Source of the DNA: Marchantia polymorpha subsp. ruderalis
Lineage: Eukaryota > Streptophyta > Marchantiopsida > Marchantiales > Marchantiaceae
DNA: 64,000 bases
Reading direction: 5' to 3'
Assembly: GCA_037833965.1 (NCBI GenBank)
Contig: AP031353.1
Span: forward strand, 22,446,501 to 22,510,500
Shown: positions 28,025 to 39,909 of the stretch, in pieces
How the letters are laid out: every line of letters starts with the position of its first letter
How positions within the stretch are numbered: position 1 is the first letter of the stretch
Program-made: the position numbers and the translations under genes
The notes under the pieces: model-generated
The model's input: the letters and a program-made list of their open reading frames with translations, nothing else
What the model was told of the DNA's origin: nothing
The model's database searches: none

Positions 28025-28078
28025 AATATCTCACGGTGAGATATTCCAAAGTGTGGTGAGATTCTCACCACACTTTGG
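28025..28078. repeat. Two abutting perfect inverted repeats
   Basis: The first palindrome (28,025-28,045) is AATATCTCAC-G-GTGAGATATT. The second starts at the next base (28,046-28,078) and has 15-bp arms, CCAAAGTGTGGTGAG, around ATT. The two share the element GTGAGAT/TCTCAC, so alternative pairing between them is possible. The second stem can extend through GATAT/ATATC after a small bulge. No gene is nearby. Confidence 0.9.
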
Positions 28079-28971
28079 CCTATATCTTGTTAGGCTTCAT
28101 CGACAAAACCATGCGCAAATTGTTTAACTAACACACTTACAGTTATAGGATGGCTGAGTAGGTTGTACATTAGACAAAACATTGATATGCACCTTATACA
28201 GTTCGGCAAATGATTGGATCCACAAGTTTTGAAACGTTTCTAATGTTTCATAACACATGCCAATCACTTACAGTATATTTCGTCGTAAAATTTAAGAAAT
28301 TCAACAAGATTTTTGCCTAAAAGTATAAAAGTGTGCATAAAAGTAGTCTTCCATTCGTGCATCATAATCATCTTGATTTCTAGAGTCTCTGATTTAAGGA
28401 AAAAAATATTACTCAAATCAAAGGTTCATTAACGTCGGATAGTATACTTACTACATGATCGTACAACTCGATGTAAATCAGTTCACAAAAACCAAGAAAT
28501 TAATATGGGTAGCTTTTCAATGGAGAATCGTCAACTTAGCTATTTTCCTCTTGAGGTAATGTACTTTGAATATATAGGATTCATCTGTTCTCGAAATTCC
28601 ACAAAGTGTAATCAAATGTATTATCTCATTCATGTCATTCCGTACTGAGATTTAGAAGGAAAAAAATTACACGAAGAAAAGATTCAAAATCGATAAAAAT
28701 CTTACACGATAAAAATCTTTGACCAGGATTAGTCGAATATACTGATTACTGTCTTTCAGTGCTCAATAATAGCAAGACTTCACTTTTGTTTTGTGGCAGT
28801 GGTGACCATTCAGAGAGAAACTAGGAATCGGATTTGAATCAGACCATTCGATCGAAGTATTTTCAATTGGGAAGGGTAATATTACTACGAGGAATCGAAA
28901 TAATTCCTCATAGTAATAATGCTCAGTAGGTGCAGAAGTAGCAACCTGTTTAGTATAATCATCCACAAATA

Positions 28972-28990
28972 GGGGGGGGGGGGGGGGGGG
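28972..28990 (+). repeat. G19 homopolymer
   Basis: Run of 19 G in otherwise AT-rich sequence. Confidence 0.9.
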
Positions 28991-29913
28991 AGATAAATTT
29001 CCGTCAATATGTACTAAGCAAAGTCTAGTGTTGAAGATTCCGAGCTACTTGTGATATTTGATAATAATGCAGAGAGATGAGACATCCCAAAACTCCAAAC
29101 TGCAGCCATCAAATATCCCTTCATCGTTAATTGCTCTTTTGGAAAGGATTCAAACGATTTGCAAACAAAAAGCACACGCGTCATATGAGACGTGATTGGT
29201 GCATCAGTGTCTTCACGTGTGAGAGTAACCTACACGGGTCTAGGACCGAACTCTTAGGATCAGACGTTCTCGGCTGCATTACTGAACATCAGTGCATCGA
29301 TCGACAACAAGAGCTTAAATCCGAAGTTTTTACGCCATTATTTTTTGGGATTAAATAAACTGCGATACTAATTTGGTCGGTTCATCACGAAAGCACAACA
29401 TCACGGTTGGTGCAGGAATTCGAAAGTGGACGGGACATACTGAGCATATCTACAGTGTACGTACGTACGTATGTATAAGGAACAGTCGGAGTCAGGGCGT
29501 ATACACGGAATCCGAACATTCACACAAAAGTGAAGAAGTAACATAAAGAAAGAGAGATGGAAGAAAGTAGTTCAGGACTGCTAGCGATGTAAGAAGAAAA
29601 GGAGGATCCAATAACAAGGCCAACGAACCAAGGATCCGACGATCCGACGTGTTGGGAACTGTACGAAAACATACGACGCTGTACTACAATGTATGATGAG
29701 AATCAGAATATAATAGGAGGGATTATGTCATATACTTAGGATATAAAGTCACCACGATCTTTCCAAGATGAAAGATGATGCCGAAAGATCGAAATCCGCA
29801 GCCTCAATTTTTGTCACCGGGTTTTTCGGATGTGTCTAGCGCAGCAACAATATGGGTGCGAGCACATCCCATGGCATCCGTCTACGAGTGACAACAATCC
29901 GCACCTAGATGGA

Positions 29914-29916
<3 letters not shown>

Positions 29917-29944
<28 letters not shown>
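29917..29944 (+). repeat. G28 homopolymer
   Basis: Run of 28 G, the longest G run in the window. It produces false Gly/Pro-rich frames on the two strands. Confidence 0.9.
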
Positions 29945-30376
29945 ATAGATCCATCATATTGTGTGCCTGCCTATCATGAAAATCAGGTCTATGAGACTTC
30001 CACATTCTCTTCTAGATGCGGACTGGATGTTATTCCCAGACAAACTGAATGTCATACGAAGGGAACGTTTGCAACAACCGTGCTTACAACACTTTCTCCG
30101 ACTGCTGAATCCCCCGAAATACGGAGATACCGTTCGATCTATGAAGCTCGCTCAGTACGAGCCCCTGGGCACCAACATGACACTCTGCCTCGCCCGCTGC
30201 GGCCCCTGGGCTCTTGATGGGGGATAATACGGACTGATTATACGGTCTATGTGGCAAAGGGCCCTGGGGCCTCGGCCCCAACGAACCAGCCAGCCGCATG
30301 CGCCCAGCTATGATACAAAATCTTGGGCCTGAGGCCCGAGACATTATTCATAGTCATAGTGAGCGAGGAGAAGGCA

Positions 30377-30462
30377 GCAGGCAGGCAGGCAGGCAGGCAG
30401 GCGGGCATGTCGCGTAGCCTCTCGCCTATCGATTCAAGGGAAGGGAAGGGAAGGGAAGGGAA
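30377..30462. repeat. GGCA tetranucleotide run and (GGGAA)n pentanucleotide run
   Basis: About seven GGCA units (about 30,377-30,402) are followed, after 33 bp, by about five GGGAA units (about 30,437-30,462). Both are simple tandem repeats without coding value. Confidence 0.8.
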
Positions 30463-31383
30463 ACCGAGCCGGAACGAGCGGAGCGGCCTGCGAATTTACT
30501 TTTCTGATCTGATCGTGTTTCTTAATCGAGGAAACATAAACTCTGCTGGGCCAGAGAGAGAAAGCTGCGAGTCCTAGAGAAAAGCGAGCAATTGAGCAAG
30601 AAAAGTACATGGAGGAAGCGTGAACCGGAAAGGTGAAAGGCAGGATGCGCGAGCAGATGGGTCAAAGACGGTAGAACAGAAAGATGAAAGGTCGCCCCCT
30701 TTTTTCAAGTCTGGCTCGATTTGTCCGACGAAAGGGCAAAGCAAGCCGAGGCCAAATCTACTACAAAACAAAGGAATACGGGAAAAGCACCTGAATGCCC
30801 CCCTCCACGTCTGCACCAAAAGCCTTCGACCGCTTAAATCTGCAGCTCCTCGACGTCGGCATCCACATGAACACCGTCGCCATCGCCATCGCCATGGCCA
30901 CCACTCACATTTAATTCTTTTATTTTTATTTGTCGGAGAACCCGAGTAATATAGCAATTCGCATGGGAAGGCTCCCATCACTTGTATTTAAGCTCCCATG
31001 TCGTTACCTCCCGTCCCCCAAGTCTGCATGCGACGCTCAGCTCTCCAATTTTACAGTTTTCCAAAGGACCCACTGCCACTCCTCATCCTTTCTGCGGCTC
31101 TGCCACCTCGGGCGTAAAGCTACCGCCGGTGCGAGCAGCTCTAACGAAGGAGCTTGAGCGAGCTGCCGGTCGTACTCTCAGCCTGCCTGCCTGGTCGATG
31201 GACCTTTCCCTTAGACAGGTACAGAACTATTGATACCCCGTGGTGGTGATGTGCCTGAGAATTTGGAATTTGTGGGTGCATGGTATTCCGTCCTCCCATG
31301 GGGTATCGCAGAAAGTTGGCGGTGAGGAGGACGTCAGACGTCAAACATGTCAACAAGACGAGCAGCAGGCAACTTGAACGGTG

Positions 31384-31410
31384 CCCCCCCCCCCCCCCCC
31401 CCCCCCCCCC
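31384..31410 (+). repeat. C27 homopolymer
   Basis: Run of 27 C. Together with the G runs at 21.3, 29.0 and 29.9 kb it makes four long G/C homopolymers in about 10 kb. Confidence 0.9.
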
Positions 31411-33638
31411 TCCCCTGGTCGTCGGGCTCTCGGTAGATTCGCTCAATCCGAATGTCCGCTCGCCTGGTCAGTTTGTAACTGTCGTCGGGTCAAAGTGACA
31501 GCCCAGTGACTCGATTGAGTGAGCGAGTGAGCTATGGGAGGCCGGCAGAAGTGTGAGCAGCGAACGTGTTGGTTTGTTGCGAGGGGGGGATTGGGAGGGA
31601 GGGAGGGAGGGAGGGATGGCGGATTATGGTTTCGAAAGCCTCGTTTTCGATGAACTGTTTCTTAAGAGACAAACGTGTTATAGCTAATCACTCCCTCATT
31701 TTCTGCATGGGAGGCGTTAGTGCGGTACAGGTAGCGAGCTGGACTCTCGACGAGCGCCACTGTGCTGTCGTTAGGACGTTATATAGTAAGAAGCGATGGC
31801 AGAGCCCAGCCCATTCTGTCGATCGCTGTGTGCAACAGTGGCATTTGCCGAGAAGTGGAAGCAAACTCGAAATCAGACAAGTCGCCAGGCCCGACCCGAC
31901 CCCGACCCTACTGGCCACCACAAGTCTGGACATGGCGACTCTGGGCGGTTGGAAGCCCCCTCCCTCCCCAGGCATGACATTTGACCCTGGGGGAAGCCAG
32001 GGGGCCAGCGATGGGGAATGAATACGACGAGCTCGTATACGGTCGTAGAGAGAGTGCGCGAGGGAGGGCGAGGGAGGGAGAGAGAGAGAGAGAGTGCGAA
32101 ATTGTCATCAATGGAATTATTTGGTCATCGAGAACCGTTCGAATTCCTTGACTAGTGTCGAGACGTCAAAGGCTGACATTTGGGCCGCAGCGGAAGCCAG
32201 CCACTGCAGCAGGTCGCGGCCGAAGTCGCGAGTGACGCCGGACGCCCATTGACGACTGCTAGGGAGATATTGGATGTCGTATTAGGGCTCAGTGGCAGCG
32301 ACGACGACGCTGCTGCTGCTGCTCGCTCGCTCTGGAACTGAGTGAGAGAGTGAGTGAGTGTGTGGCAATGGTGGCAATGCGAGTGCGTGGGCGAGCGCCA
32401 CTGGTTCGACCCGAGCACGGCAGAGCTGGTCGGTCTGCGGCCGTACGCGAGGGTGACGAGGATGGCGGGCGAGGGAGGGCATCGGCTCAGCTCACGGGCT
32501 TTTGTGCGCAGAATCGAACGCCCAGGACGCAGCCGAGCTGCGAGCTGAGCTGAGGCCATGATCCATCCCCGTTGACTTGGGTGAATAAGGGCGGGGCGAT
32601 GGTACAGATTTTTTTTATAGCGCGGATCCGGACTCGGACAGCAGATAACGCGCTTGGATGGAGATGCCTCTGAAATGAGCCTGTAGGCATTCAGAGAATG
32701 TACGTATCGAGGCTCATAGTGTGACGATGCGCGTCTCTGCGAGTATCTGCGACGCGTAGATTTAGGGATCTCTCCCGCAGAGCCCTAAGAAACGTGGGTG
32801 CGTTTCGCTGTCTGTCTTCTTGTCCCTCTGTCTGAGCGAGCCAGCGCCACAGAGCCACAGCCACAGCCATGGCAGCACTGCCAGCATTTGCAGGATCGCT
32901 AGAGTTGGCGGGCAGTAGGCCCAAACTTGTTTCGGATTCGCGCATGATTTAGCGGAAGGAAGCGAGCGAGCGAGCAGAGAGCAGCTGAACCCACCCTCGC
33001 TTCTCTTTCCATTCCCGTCAATTCACTTCGATTGACTTCAATTCACTGCTTTTCACTTCACCTCCGTCAGTCAGCTCGAAAGGGCTCGAACTCATCTACT
33101 CCTGCCAATCTGGGCTTCGATGCTTAGTTCCTGCCGAGTTCCTCGGTTCCGGGGGTTCCTATCTTCCATTCTGTACTTCCATTGTTGTGGACTCTGCATG
33201 GTTCGGCCTGACGAGCCTGCGAAAGTGCTCGAGACTTGTGTACTTGCTCCTACGCCCTGGCCGCCTGGCGTCGAGCTCCGTCGCCACGTGTGGCTCGAGG
33301 ACTCGAGCCTGCGCAGTCCAGAAGCTGGTGCTGGATGCTCCCGTGTCGACTAGACCGGTTCCGCCTCTCGCGTCGTGCTTGCATCCCGTGCATAAGCCTC
33401 GAGAGCGATTGGGGCCGGAAGAATAATGATATGCTCCGCCTGATGCTCGCGGCGGCAGCGACAGCAGAAGCGAAGACGACGACGGCGACGGAGGCGGAGG
33501 AGCAGGATGAGCTTGTTGGGCGTGGTCTCTCGAGGCATTATCGTGAGCGCAGGTGCTATCCGCGACCTAGGAGGGTTCGAGGAGAGGAGGAGGCAGAGGA
33601 GGAGGCCGGAGGCTAGGAGGGCGAGATCGATTCGAGCG

Positions 33639-34787
33639 ATGGGCGATCGGGGCGGGGCGATGGAGGAGGACGAGGAGCAGCACCAGCTGCGCGCGGCTCA
33701 CACGAGATGGACGCGAGGGCACAAGGGATCGAGGCTAGCGCCTACGGGGGCGTCGAGCGCGAGCGCGGAGCAGGGCCTGACACCGGATCTCCTCTTCTCC
33801 AGGCTGGAAGGGCTGGAGGATCAGGAGCTGCCAGCGAGGCCGAAGCCTACGAAGGTGACAGTGGTGGGGGTGGGCAATGTTGGCATGGCTTGCGCGCAGA
33901 CCATCCTGACCCAGAACCTGGTCGACGAGATCGCGCTGGTCGACGTGCAGGCCGAAAAGTTGCGCGGCGAGATGCTAGATCTGCAGCACGCCGCAGCTTT
34001 CCTGCCGCGCGTGAAGATCGTCGCGGACACGGACTACTCCGTCACGGCGCACTCCGACATCTGCATCATCACGGCGGGCGCTCGGCAGCGCGAGGGCGAG
34101 GACCGGATGTCGCTCGTCGAGAGAAATTTCGCCCTATTTAAGAATATTATTCCCGAGCTCGTCAAATACAGTCCGCACACCATGCTGCTGGTCATCACCA
34201 ACCCGGTGGACATTCTCTCGTGGGTTTCCTGGAAGCTCTCGGGCTTGCCTCCCAACCGAGTCATCGGCTCGGGGACCAATCTCGACACCTCGCGCTTCCG
34301 TACTCTGCTCGGAAATCATTTCAATGTGAGTGTGCACAATGTTCATGCAACCATCGTCGGCGAGCACGGTGACAGCTCTGTGCCTCTGTGGTCTGGGGTC
34401 ACTGTGGGAGGCGTCCCATTGGCGGCCTTCGCGAAAGAACACGGGATTGCGACCGATCCTGAAGTGTTCACCAAAGCTCATAAATACGTGGTGGATGGGG
34501 CCTACGAGGTGATAAAGCTCAAGGGTTACACATCCTGGGCCATAGGCTACTCTGCCGCGGCTCTGGTCTCCAGCGTGCTGCGCAACCAGAGGCGCGTGCA
34601 CCCGGTGTCTGTGCTCGCGCAGGGCTTCCACGGCATCGACATGGAGGTCTTCCTCAGCCTGCCCAGCATGCTCGGCCGCAGCGGCGTCATTGCCGTGGCC
34701 AATTCCGTGCTGCTCGAGCACGAGGCCGCGATGTTGCGGAAATCTGCCCAGGCCATCTGGAGCATTCAATCCAAATTGCAGTTTTGA
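33639..34787 (+). CDS. L-lactate dehydrogenase (NAD-dependent), intronless
   Basis: Converts pyruvate and NADH to L-lactate and NAD+ in the cytosol, the fermentation step used when oxygen is short. The 382-residue product has the Rossmann GVGNVG motif at about 77-82. The active-site loop GARQREGEDR (147-156) keeps Gln150, the residue that marks lactate rather than malate specificity, and Arg156. Substrate and proton-relay residues Asp216 and Arg219 (GTNLDTSRFR) and the catalytic His243 (GEHGDSS) are present. GYTSWAIGYS and FLSLPSMLGR are typical of plant LDH. I chose the ATG at 33,639; an in-frame ATG at 33,507 would add 44 Arg-rich residues with no counterpart in the family. Family length is about 350, so the acidic and basic N-terminal extension is slightly long. 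No intron interrupts the frame. Neighbouring spacers are long on both sides. Confidence 0.95.
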   Translation: MGDRGGAMEEDEEQHQLRAAHTRWTRGHKGSRLAPTGASSASAEQGLTPDLLFSRLEGLEDQELPARPKPTKVTVVGVGNVGMACAQTILTQNLVDEIALVDVQAEKLRGEMLDLQHAAAFLPRVKIVADTDYSVTAHSDICIITAGARQREGEDRMSLVERNFALFKNIIPELVKYSPHTMLLVITNPVDILSWVSWKLSGLPPNRVIGSGTNLDTSRFRTLLGNHFNVSVHNVHATIVGEHGDSSVPLWSGVTVGGVPLAAFAKEHGIATDPEVFTKAHKYVVDGAYEVIKLKGYTSWAIGYSAAALVSSVLRNQRRVHPVSVLAQGFHGIDMEVFLSLPSMLGRSGVIAVANSVLLEHEAAMLRKSAQAIWSIQSKLQF

Positions 34788-37700
34788 ATCGTCCCCTTTT
34801 GGCAGTTTTGAATCCGATCCCCCCCTCGGGGTCAAACTCTAGCGCGTAGTATGAGAAGCTGTGGTAGTGGCAGTGGCAGCAGCAGCAGCAGCAGTGGTAG
34901 TAGTAGTAGTAGTAGTAGTGGTGCTAGTGCTAGATGAACTAGTATCGCCTCTGGTGGTAGTCCTAGTACAGTAATGGTTAAGCTTATCAGCTCAGGCTTG
35001 TACAACCGCATTCTTAACTCTCTCCACCGGCGCTACCTCAACTCCTCGCCCTCCGCCTCCCCCTCGCTCCGTCCCTACTCGGCTCACTTCGCATGGTGGG
35101 CCAGACTCGCCCGGATACATGCGTTAAATGCGTCGACGCGCAAACTGGCAATTTGGTGAGATGAAGATCCGCTGAGCTCGGTGTTTCGACCAGTACTGGC
35201 TGCTGCGAACTTTGTAGCCTGGCCGTAGCTCAATGTTGAGGTCTAAGATGCCAAATCTGTAGCTGCACTCTCGAGTGACCGGGTGCTGCAGCTCCCAACA
35301 ACACTCGATTGCCCAACACCATGGCTCATGGGCTCGCTGGGCGATCGTAGCCTGCCTGCCCCTCTGCCTGGGCTCTGCCTGCGTCCCGCCCCTCGCTTCC
35401 TCGGTACATGGATGGATGAGAGCTAGAGCATGCGGGAGTAGACGGATATAGTGCTCTGCTTTTGATGAGAGTTGGATACGTCAGTGATGGCGCTGTTGCG
35501 ATTCAGTCTCAATAAAAACCTTTTGGAATTAAACGTTCTCGTGGTCAGCCTAAGATGCCTGTGACCTGAAGGGATCGAAGCCACTGTGCAATGCCCATTC
35601 GCAAACCTCGTGGAAAAGGTTTAATTTCAACGGAGCATAAACCTCCTTGCCATCACAAACTTTTGGTAGATGCTTCCAGCTAGTCCGATGCTTTGCCATT
35701 ATTACGCCGAGAAGTATGCACGGACGCATGGCACCAGGCTCGCAATCATCCCGACTCTACGACTGGGAAGAATTAGCACCTAAAGCCCCGGTTCCACAAT
35801 TGCTCTTGCCAAAAGGCAGCCATCTCTCTCTCTCTCTCTCTCCCTCTCTCTCTTCCTGCCTGCCTCCCTGCCTCCCCCCATCTCTCTCTCACTCTCTCTT
35901 TCTGTGGCAGGGATAACGATAAAGCTTCCGGCCGTGGCCAATAAGTTTGCGCTCAATGATATGCCGCGGGATGTACCGCCTCCTCGTCTGTCGATGGTCT
36001 GCATGATCGGCGGAGGACGAAGGCCTGAGCGATCACTGTTTCTCGCAATCCCCCAGAAAAGCTTGCACTGTAGCTTTGAATGTCTGGACTAAGTTCTCAT
36101 CCCGCAGGATCAAGTTTGGTACACAAGGAGCCAAATTTGTGCAGCATGGACCACAGCTGCTGCACTTAAAGCCCCCCACTCCTTGGCCCAGGGCCTTCAA
36201 GCTAAACCCTTCGTTTGCCTCCTTTCACTTTCTGCGAGCATAATACTCCGCTCAACAGCATTCCTTGTGCTCTGTCCCCTCCCCGGGACTCTGAAAAGTC
36301 GCTCGACATTGTTGTTAAAAATCCCCGATTCCATACCTCTTCCTCTGCCCGTCTGTCCATGCACCCGGAGCTCTTCGCTTTGGGTTCCGGACTCAGGTTT
36401 TGACTTTTGTGCCGACGAACCTTCATGGAAGGTGCCGTCTGCGCAGGAATCAACCCTTCCCCTTGTGCACGTATGGTCTGGTTTATATTTAGTACGACCG
36501 ATTTCTCGAATGCTGCCTAAGGCTGGCTGGCCCTGATGCGCAATTCGGTCACTCGCTAGCGATTAAATGTCACCAACGGAACAGCAGAAAGAGAGAAGCA
36601 CAGCGGCAGGACAAGGCTATTTAGTAGCATGCAATCACCAGGATATGACCCCATCACTTGTCGAAGACCGCGTTCAGATGCTCTTTTCTGCACATACGCG
36701 ACGACTGAAGTCATGAAGTCAAGGATTACTGAGCACGGTCATCTCTCAATTGCACCTAAGCTTTTCGTTTCCTACTTGTTGGGGAAAAGAAAAGTTCACT
36801 TCAAATACCTTCACCGAACGGCTACCGTGCCTATCTCCTACTCTAGGATTGATCTTGACTGTGTGACTTATAGTAGTCGAGCATCAAAAGGAGATCCTGT
36901 CAGTAATTGCAGCAGATTTGAGAACACAACGAACATTTAACTACGTCATGATATAACCTCCCGAAAGAGAGATCGTTTGTAGACTTCGTCTTACAAAGCA
37001 AATATTGTAAGGATCCATTGTTGGTGTTGCTGTTGCTGTATTCATGAAGGGATCCAACTTGTGGGTAAGCAGCCAGACTCGAAAAAAACCCAAAAAGTAT
37101 CATTCATTATGAAGACAAGGGAAATAAATGCTAAGCTCCAAATATATTACTTTCAAGCTCCTACGAAGCTAAACTGATATGATAACCTGAGTGACCGTGC
37201 CCATATCAGTTTGTTGTCCAATTGAAGTAGACAAGCTATGAAACCTCTGTTGGTTAGGCACTAGACCTGTAGAATCCGTGTACATGCCCGAGCTCCGATC
37301 AAGCAATTATTAAAATTTAATATAGAATAATGTAAGACGTGAAGAGTCCCGACCTCTTGATCATCCATTGCTGATGATGTGTGCGTTATTTTTAAGTGCT
37401 AGAACCAGACAATATCTTCATATTTTATTCAATGTAATGCACCAATCTACAACATTTACACCAGATATGAAGACACTTCGATGAGTTACTTGTATGTGAG
37501 TTTGTTTTATTATCTCATTGACTGTGATCATACATACTCTTCTGCATGTGTCAGGGAGTGGAACCTTTTTTCTTCCTATTATCCGGCAGCTTTGAGTAAA
37601 TAATCTCGTGTTGACTACAGGAGTCAACAATATATGAAGTAATTATAAAGCGAAAATGCGTAGTCCTACAAAGGTTAAAAAAATTATAATTTCACTGTTT

Positions 37701-39909
37701 CTACGTATAGCGAAGTCAAAATAACTAGCTATCCTGCATTAGTTCATCATAAATTATATGCACATCATACTTTATTAAAACGTTCATATAATATTTGGAA
37801 CTTTCATATTGTGAATCAATAAAACATTCTCGGTTTTGAAAAAAGGTATGAATTTTTATACGTTCCTTTTTAAATTTTCTTTTAAAAAGAAACCTTGTAT
37901 CCATCATACATCATGTAGATTTGAATACAGAATCTATACTGTAGGTCACATGAAACAAGTCTTATTCATTTTCTTTGAAATAGATAAACATAAGTATATT
38001 ATCTAAATGATTCCCAAAAAAAATTTCAGACTGAATAATGTTTTTTTGTATTACATGAAAAATGACACAGTAGCTGCTCTGTAGTGTGAACACTTCTTGA
38101 ATTAAACATTACACATATCCCTACTTTAAATTTTAAGAGCTTTCTTTGAAAAAATATATATCCTTATCAATGTACCATTTTTTGTAACGGTATTATAATT
38201 GAATTTTGGTGTCATATATTGAAAATTCTTTACAAAAATTCTGAATTGTAGTTGGTATATATCTCGATAATTTCTTATTCGGAAATTGAATTTATTTTTA
38301 AAATTTTGAGACTTTAATTTCCAAAGTGACTTTAAGCATGTTTACTTTGATGAATAAAGAATATAGTATCTGATGAAAATGACAAATTTTGAGAATGAAA
38401 GTCACTCACTTGTGCACGACTGTGCTTGACCTCAGCGGCCCTTAGGGACCTCCTACTTATTCTACACCTCTTAAGTCAATTCTCGAAGTCAGACTAGAGT
38501 CAAGCTCAACAAGGTCTTCTTTCCCCACTGATTTTTCCACTCCGTTCCCTTGGCTGGATGTGGTTTCGCGACAAAAATTGTCAAAATAAAAATAAAAATT
38601 CTAAATTTTATAAAATAAATAAAATTCTAAAAATCCATGTGTGTATTGAGTTTGAATTTCGAACATTTTCAAGCCAGAAAACGAATCTCGTTTTCATCAT
38701 GCACACGTCTGGAAGATTGTATTGCAAAATTATCTTCATGTATTCATATGATGGTCGGCCTTCTTGCTTCAATGACTATGACCTTAAGTATCTTTGCAGT
38801 AGTATGCATTTAATATCATCGTTGGTTGATGCTTAATGTGTCATGATTAGTTATTCTGTAAGCAGTAAATTCAGTTTCCAGATAAAGAACTGTGATATAT
38901 AAATTGATCTCGACTCAACACAATGGACAAAATGGGAAGCGTACGGTCACGAACCCAGTATTCAGGAACTCAAAATGTTTGGAAACATATGCAGTACTTT
39001 ACTCACTTTTAACGCAATTTATGCGTTTCCGTTTCTTCGTCCTTATCAGATGTATAACAGCATAGTTGGCAAGGTAGAAACGAATCTTCACGCAACATTT
39101 GTTCTTGTTATATCTAAGAAATATTTTGAGTCGTATAAAAGTAGATTCTTATCATATCGAAAAAACATCTTTGAGTCCTAACAAAGTAGAGTCAAATCCA
39201 AGTCTGAAAGTTCAAATGTATCCTGTTGAACTCCTTCATGAATGACGGATGCAAAGGACAAATATCTTCTTCCGTTGAGATCGCAAGGACACGGGGCATT
39301 TCTCAAATGGAAAGAGGAGATTCAGAGGGAATTCTGTAGGATTGACATGAGGGTTTGTGTGAATTAAATCAAACCGTATATTGTCTGTTCTCCTGCTCGT
39401 TTTGTTTTATCCACAATAAATAAAAATTTCAATCTCTATAGTATTTTCGATCTTTTGGAATGATGTGAAACAGATGGTCGCCCAATTTTAGGCCACCAAA
39501 CTGTTTTTCAAACTTTCCACTTTTGTAGGTGAAGGAAGAAGAATCACAAACCGAGGTTTGAAAGAACACAGGACGGATAAAGGAAATACGCTAACGTCTG
39601 TCTGTTGGAAACTCCGTTCGCCTCTACCTGCCCAATCGTACGGGAATATTGAGCCTCCAGAGGAGAAGACTTGTGCCCTCGACATCATACTATACATCAT
39701 CATCGTACATCTTGAAACTCGAAGCGCTGCTTGGCAGAGCATTTGGGTCTGGGTCATAAAGGGCACAGACCTCCTGAATCCGAATGAGGCCCTTCGGAAG
39801 GTCCCAACACCAGCCCCGATAAGTGAGTGAGTGAGTGAGTAAGTGAGGTGAAGGTGGCAGTTAAGGAAGCGGCTCGTGCGCGCCGGCGCGACTTTTTCGT
39901 CTCGAAGGC
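34788..39909. other. Spacer between LDH and the F-box locus
   Basis: Starts with AGC and GTA trinucleotide runs (34,874-34,920), then a mid-GC stretch with CT tracts (35,823-35,855). From about 36.9 to 39.5 kb it becomes AT-rich with short interrupted frames. No conserved domain was recognised on either strand. Confidence 0.4.

Larger units (their letters stand above)
19501..33638. other. Long gene-poor spacer, GC-rich with simple repeats
   Basis: About 14 kb in which I can support no gene. It contains G-rich repeats with G-quadruplex potential (19,855-19,900; 22,755-22,915), short tandem repeats, and G or C homopolymers. The part at about 27.3-29.1 kb is AT-richer and may include a decayed gag-like fragment near 27,530-27,665: short open stretches reading EVEVFPLINQIFKN and KLEALVSKLAAHDVQIHQT, separated by stops. 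Open frames such as 25,692-26,390 and 31,566-32,021 show no family resemblance. Confidence 0.35.

Noticed and set aside
30377..30462. Regular tandem repeats considered as a CRISPR-like array
   Set aside because: Units are 4-5 bp with no spacers, in a plant nuclear context; these are ordinary microsatellites.
34318..34330. Splice-donor-like AATGTGAGT inside LDH
   Set aside because: The frame continues and the protein aligns with LDH without a gap across it.
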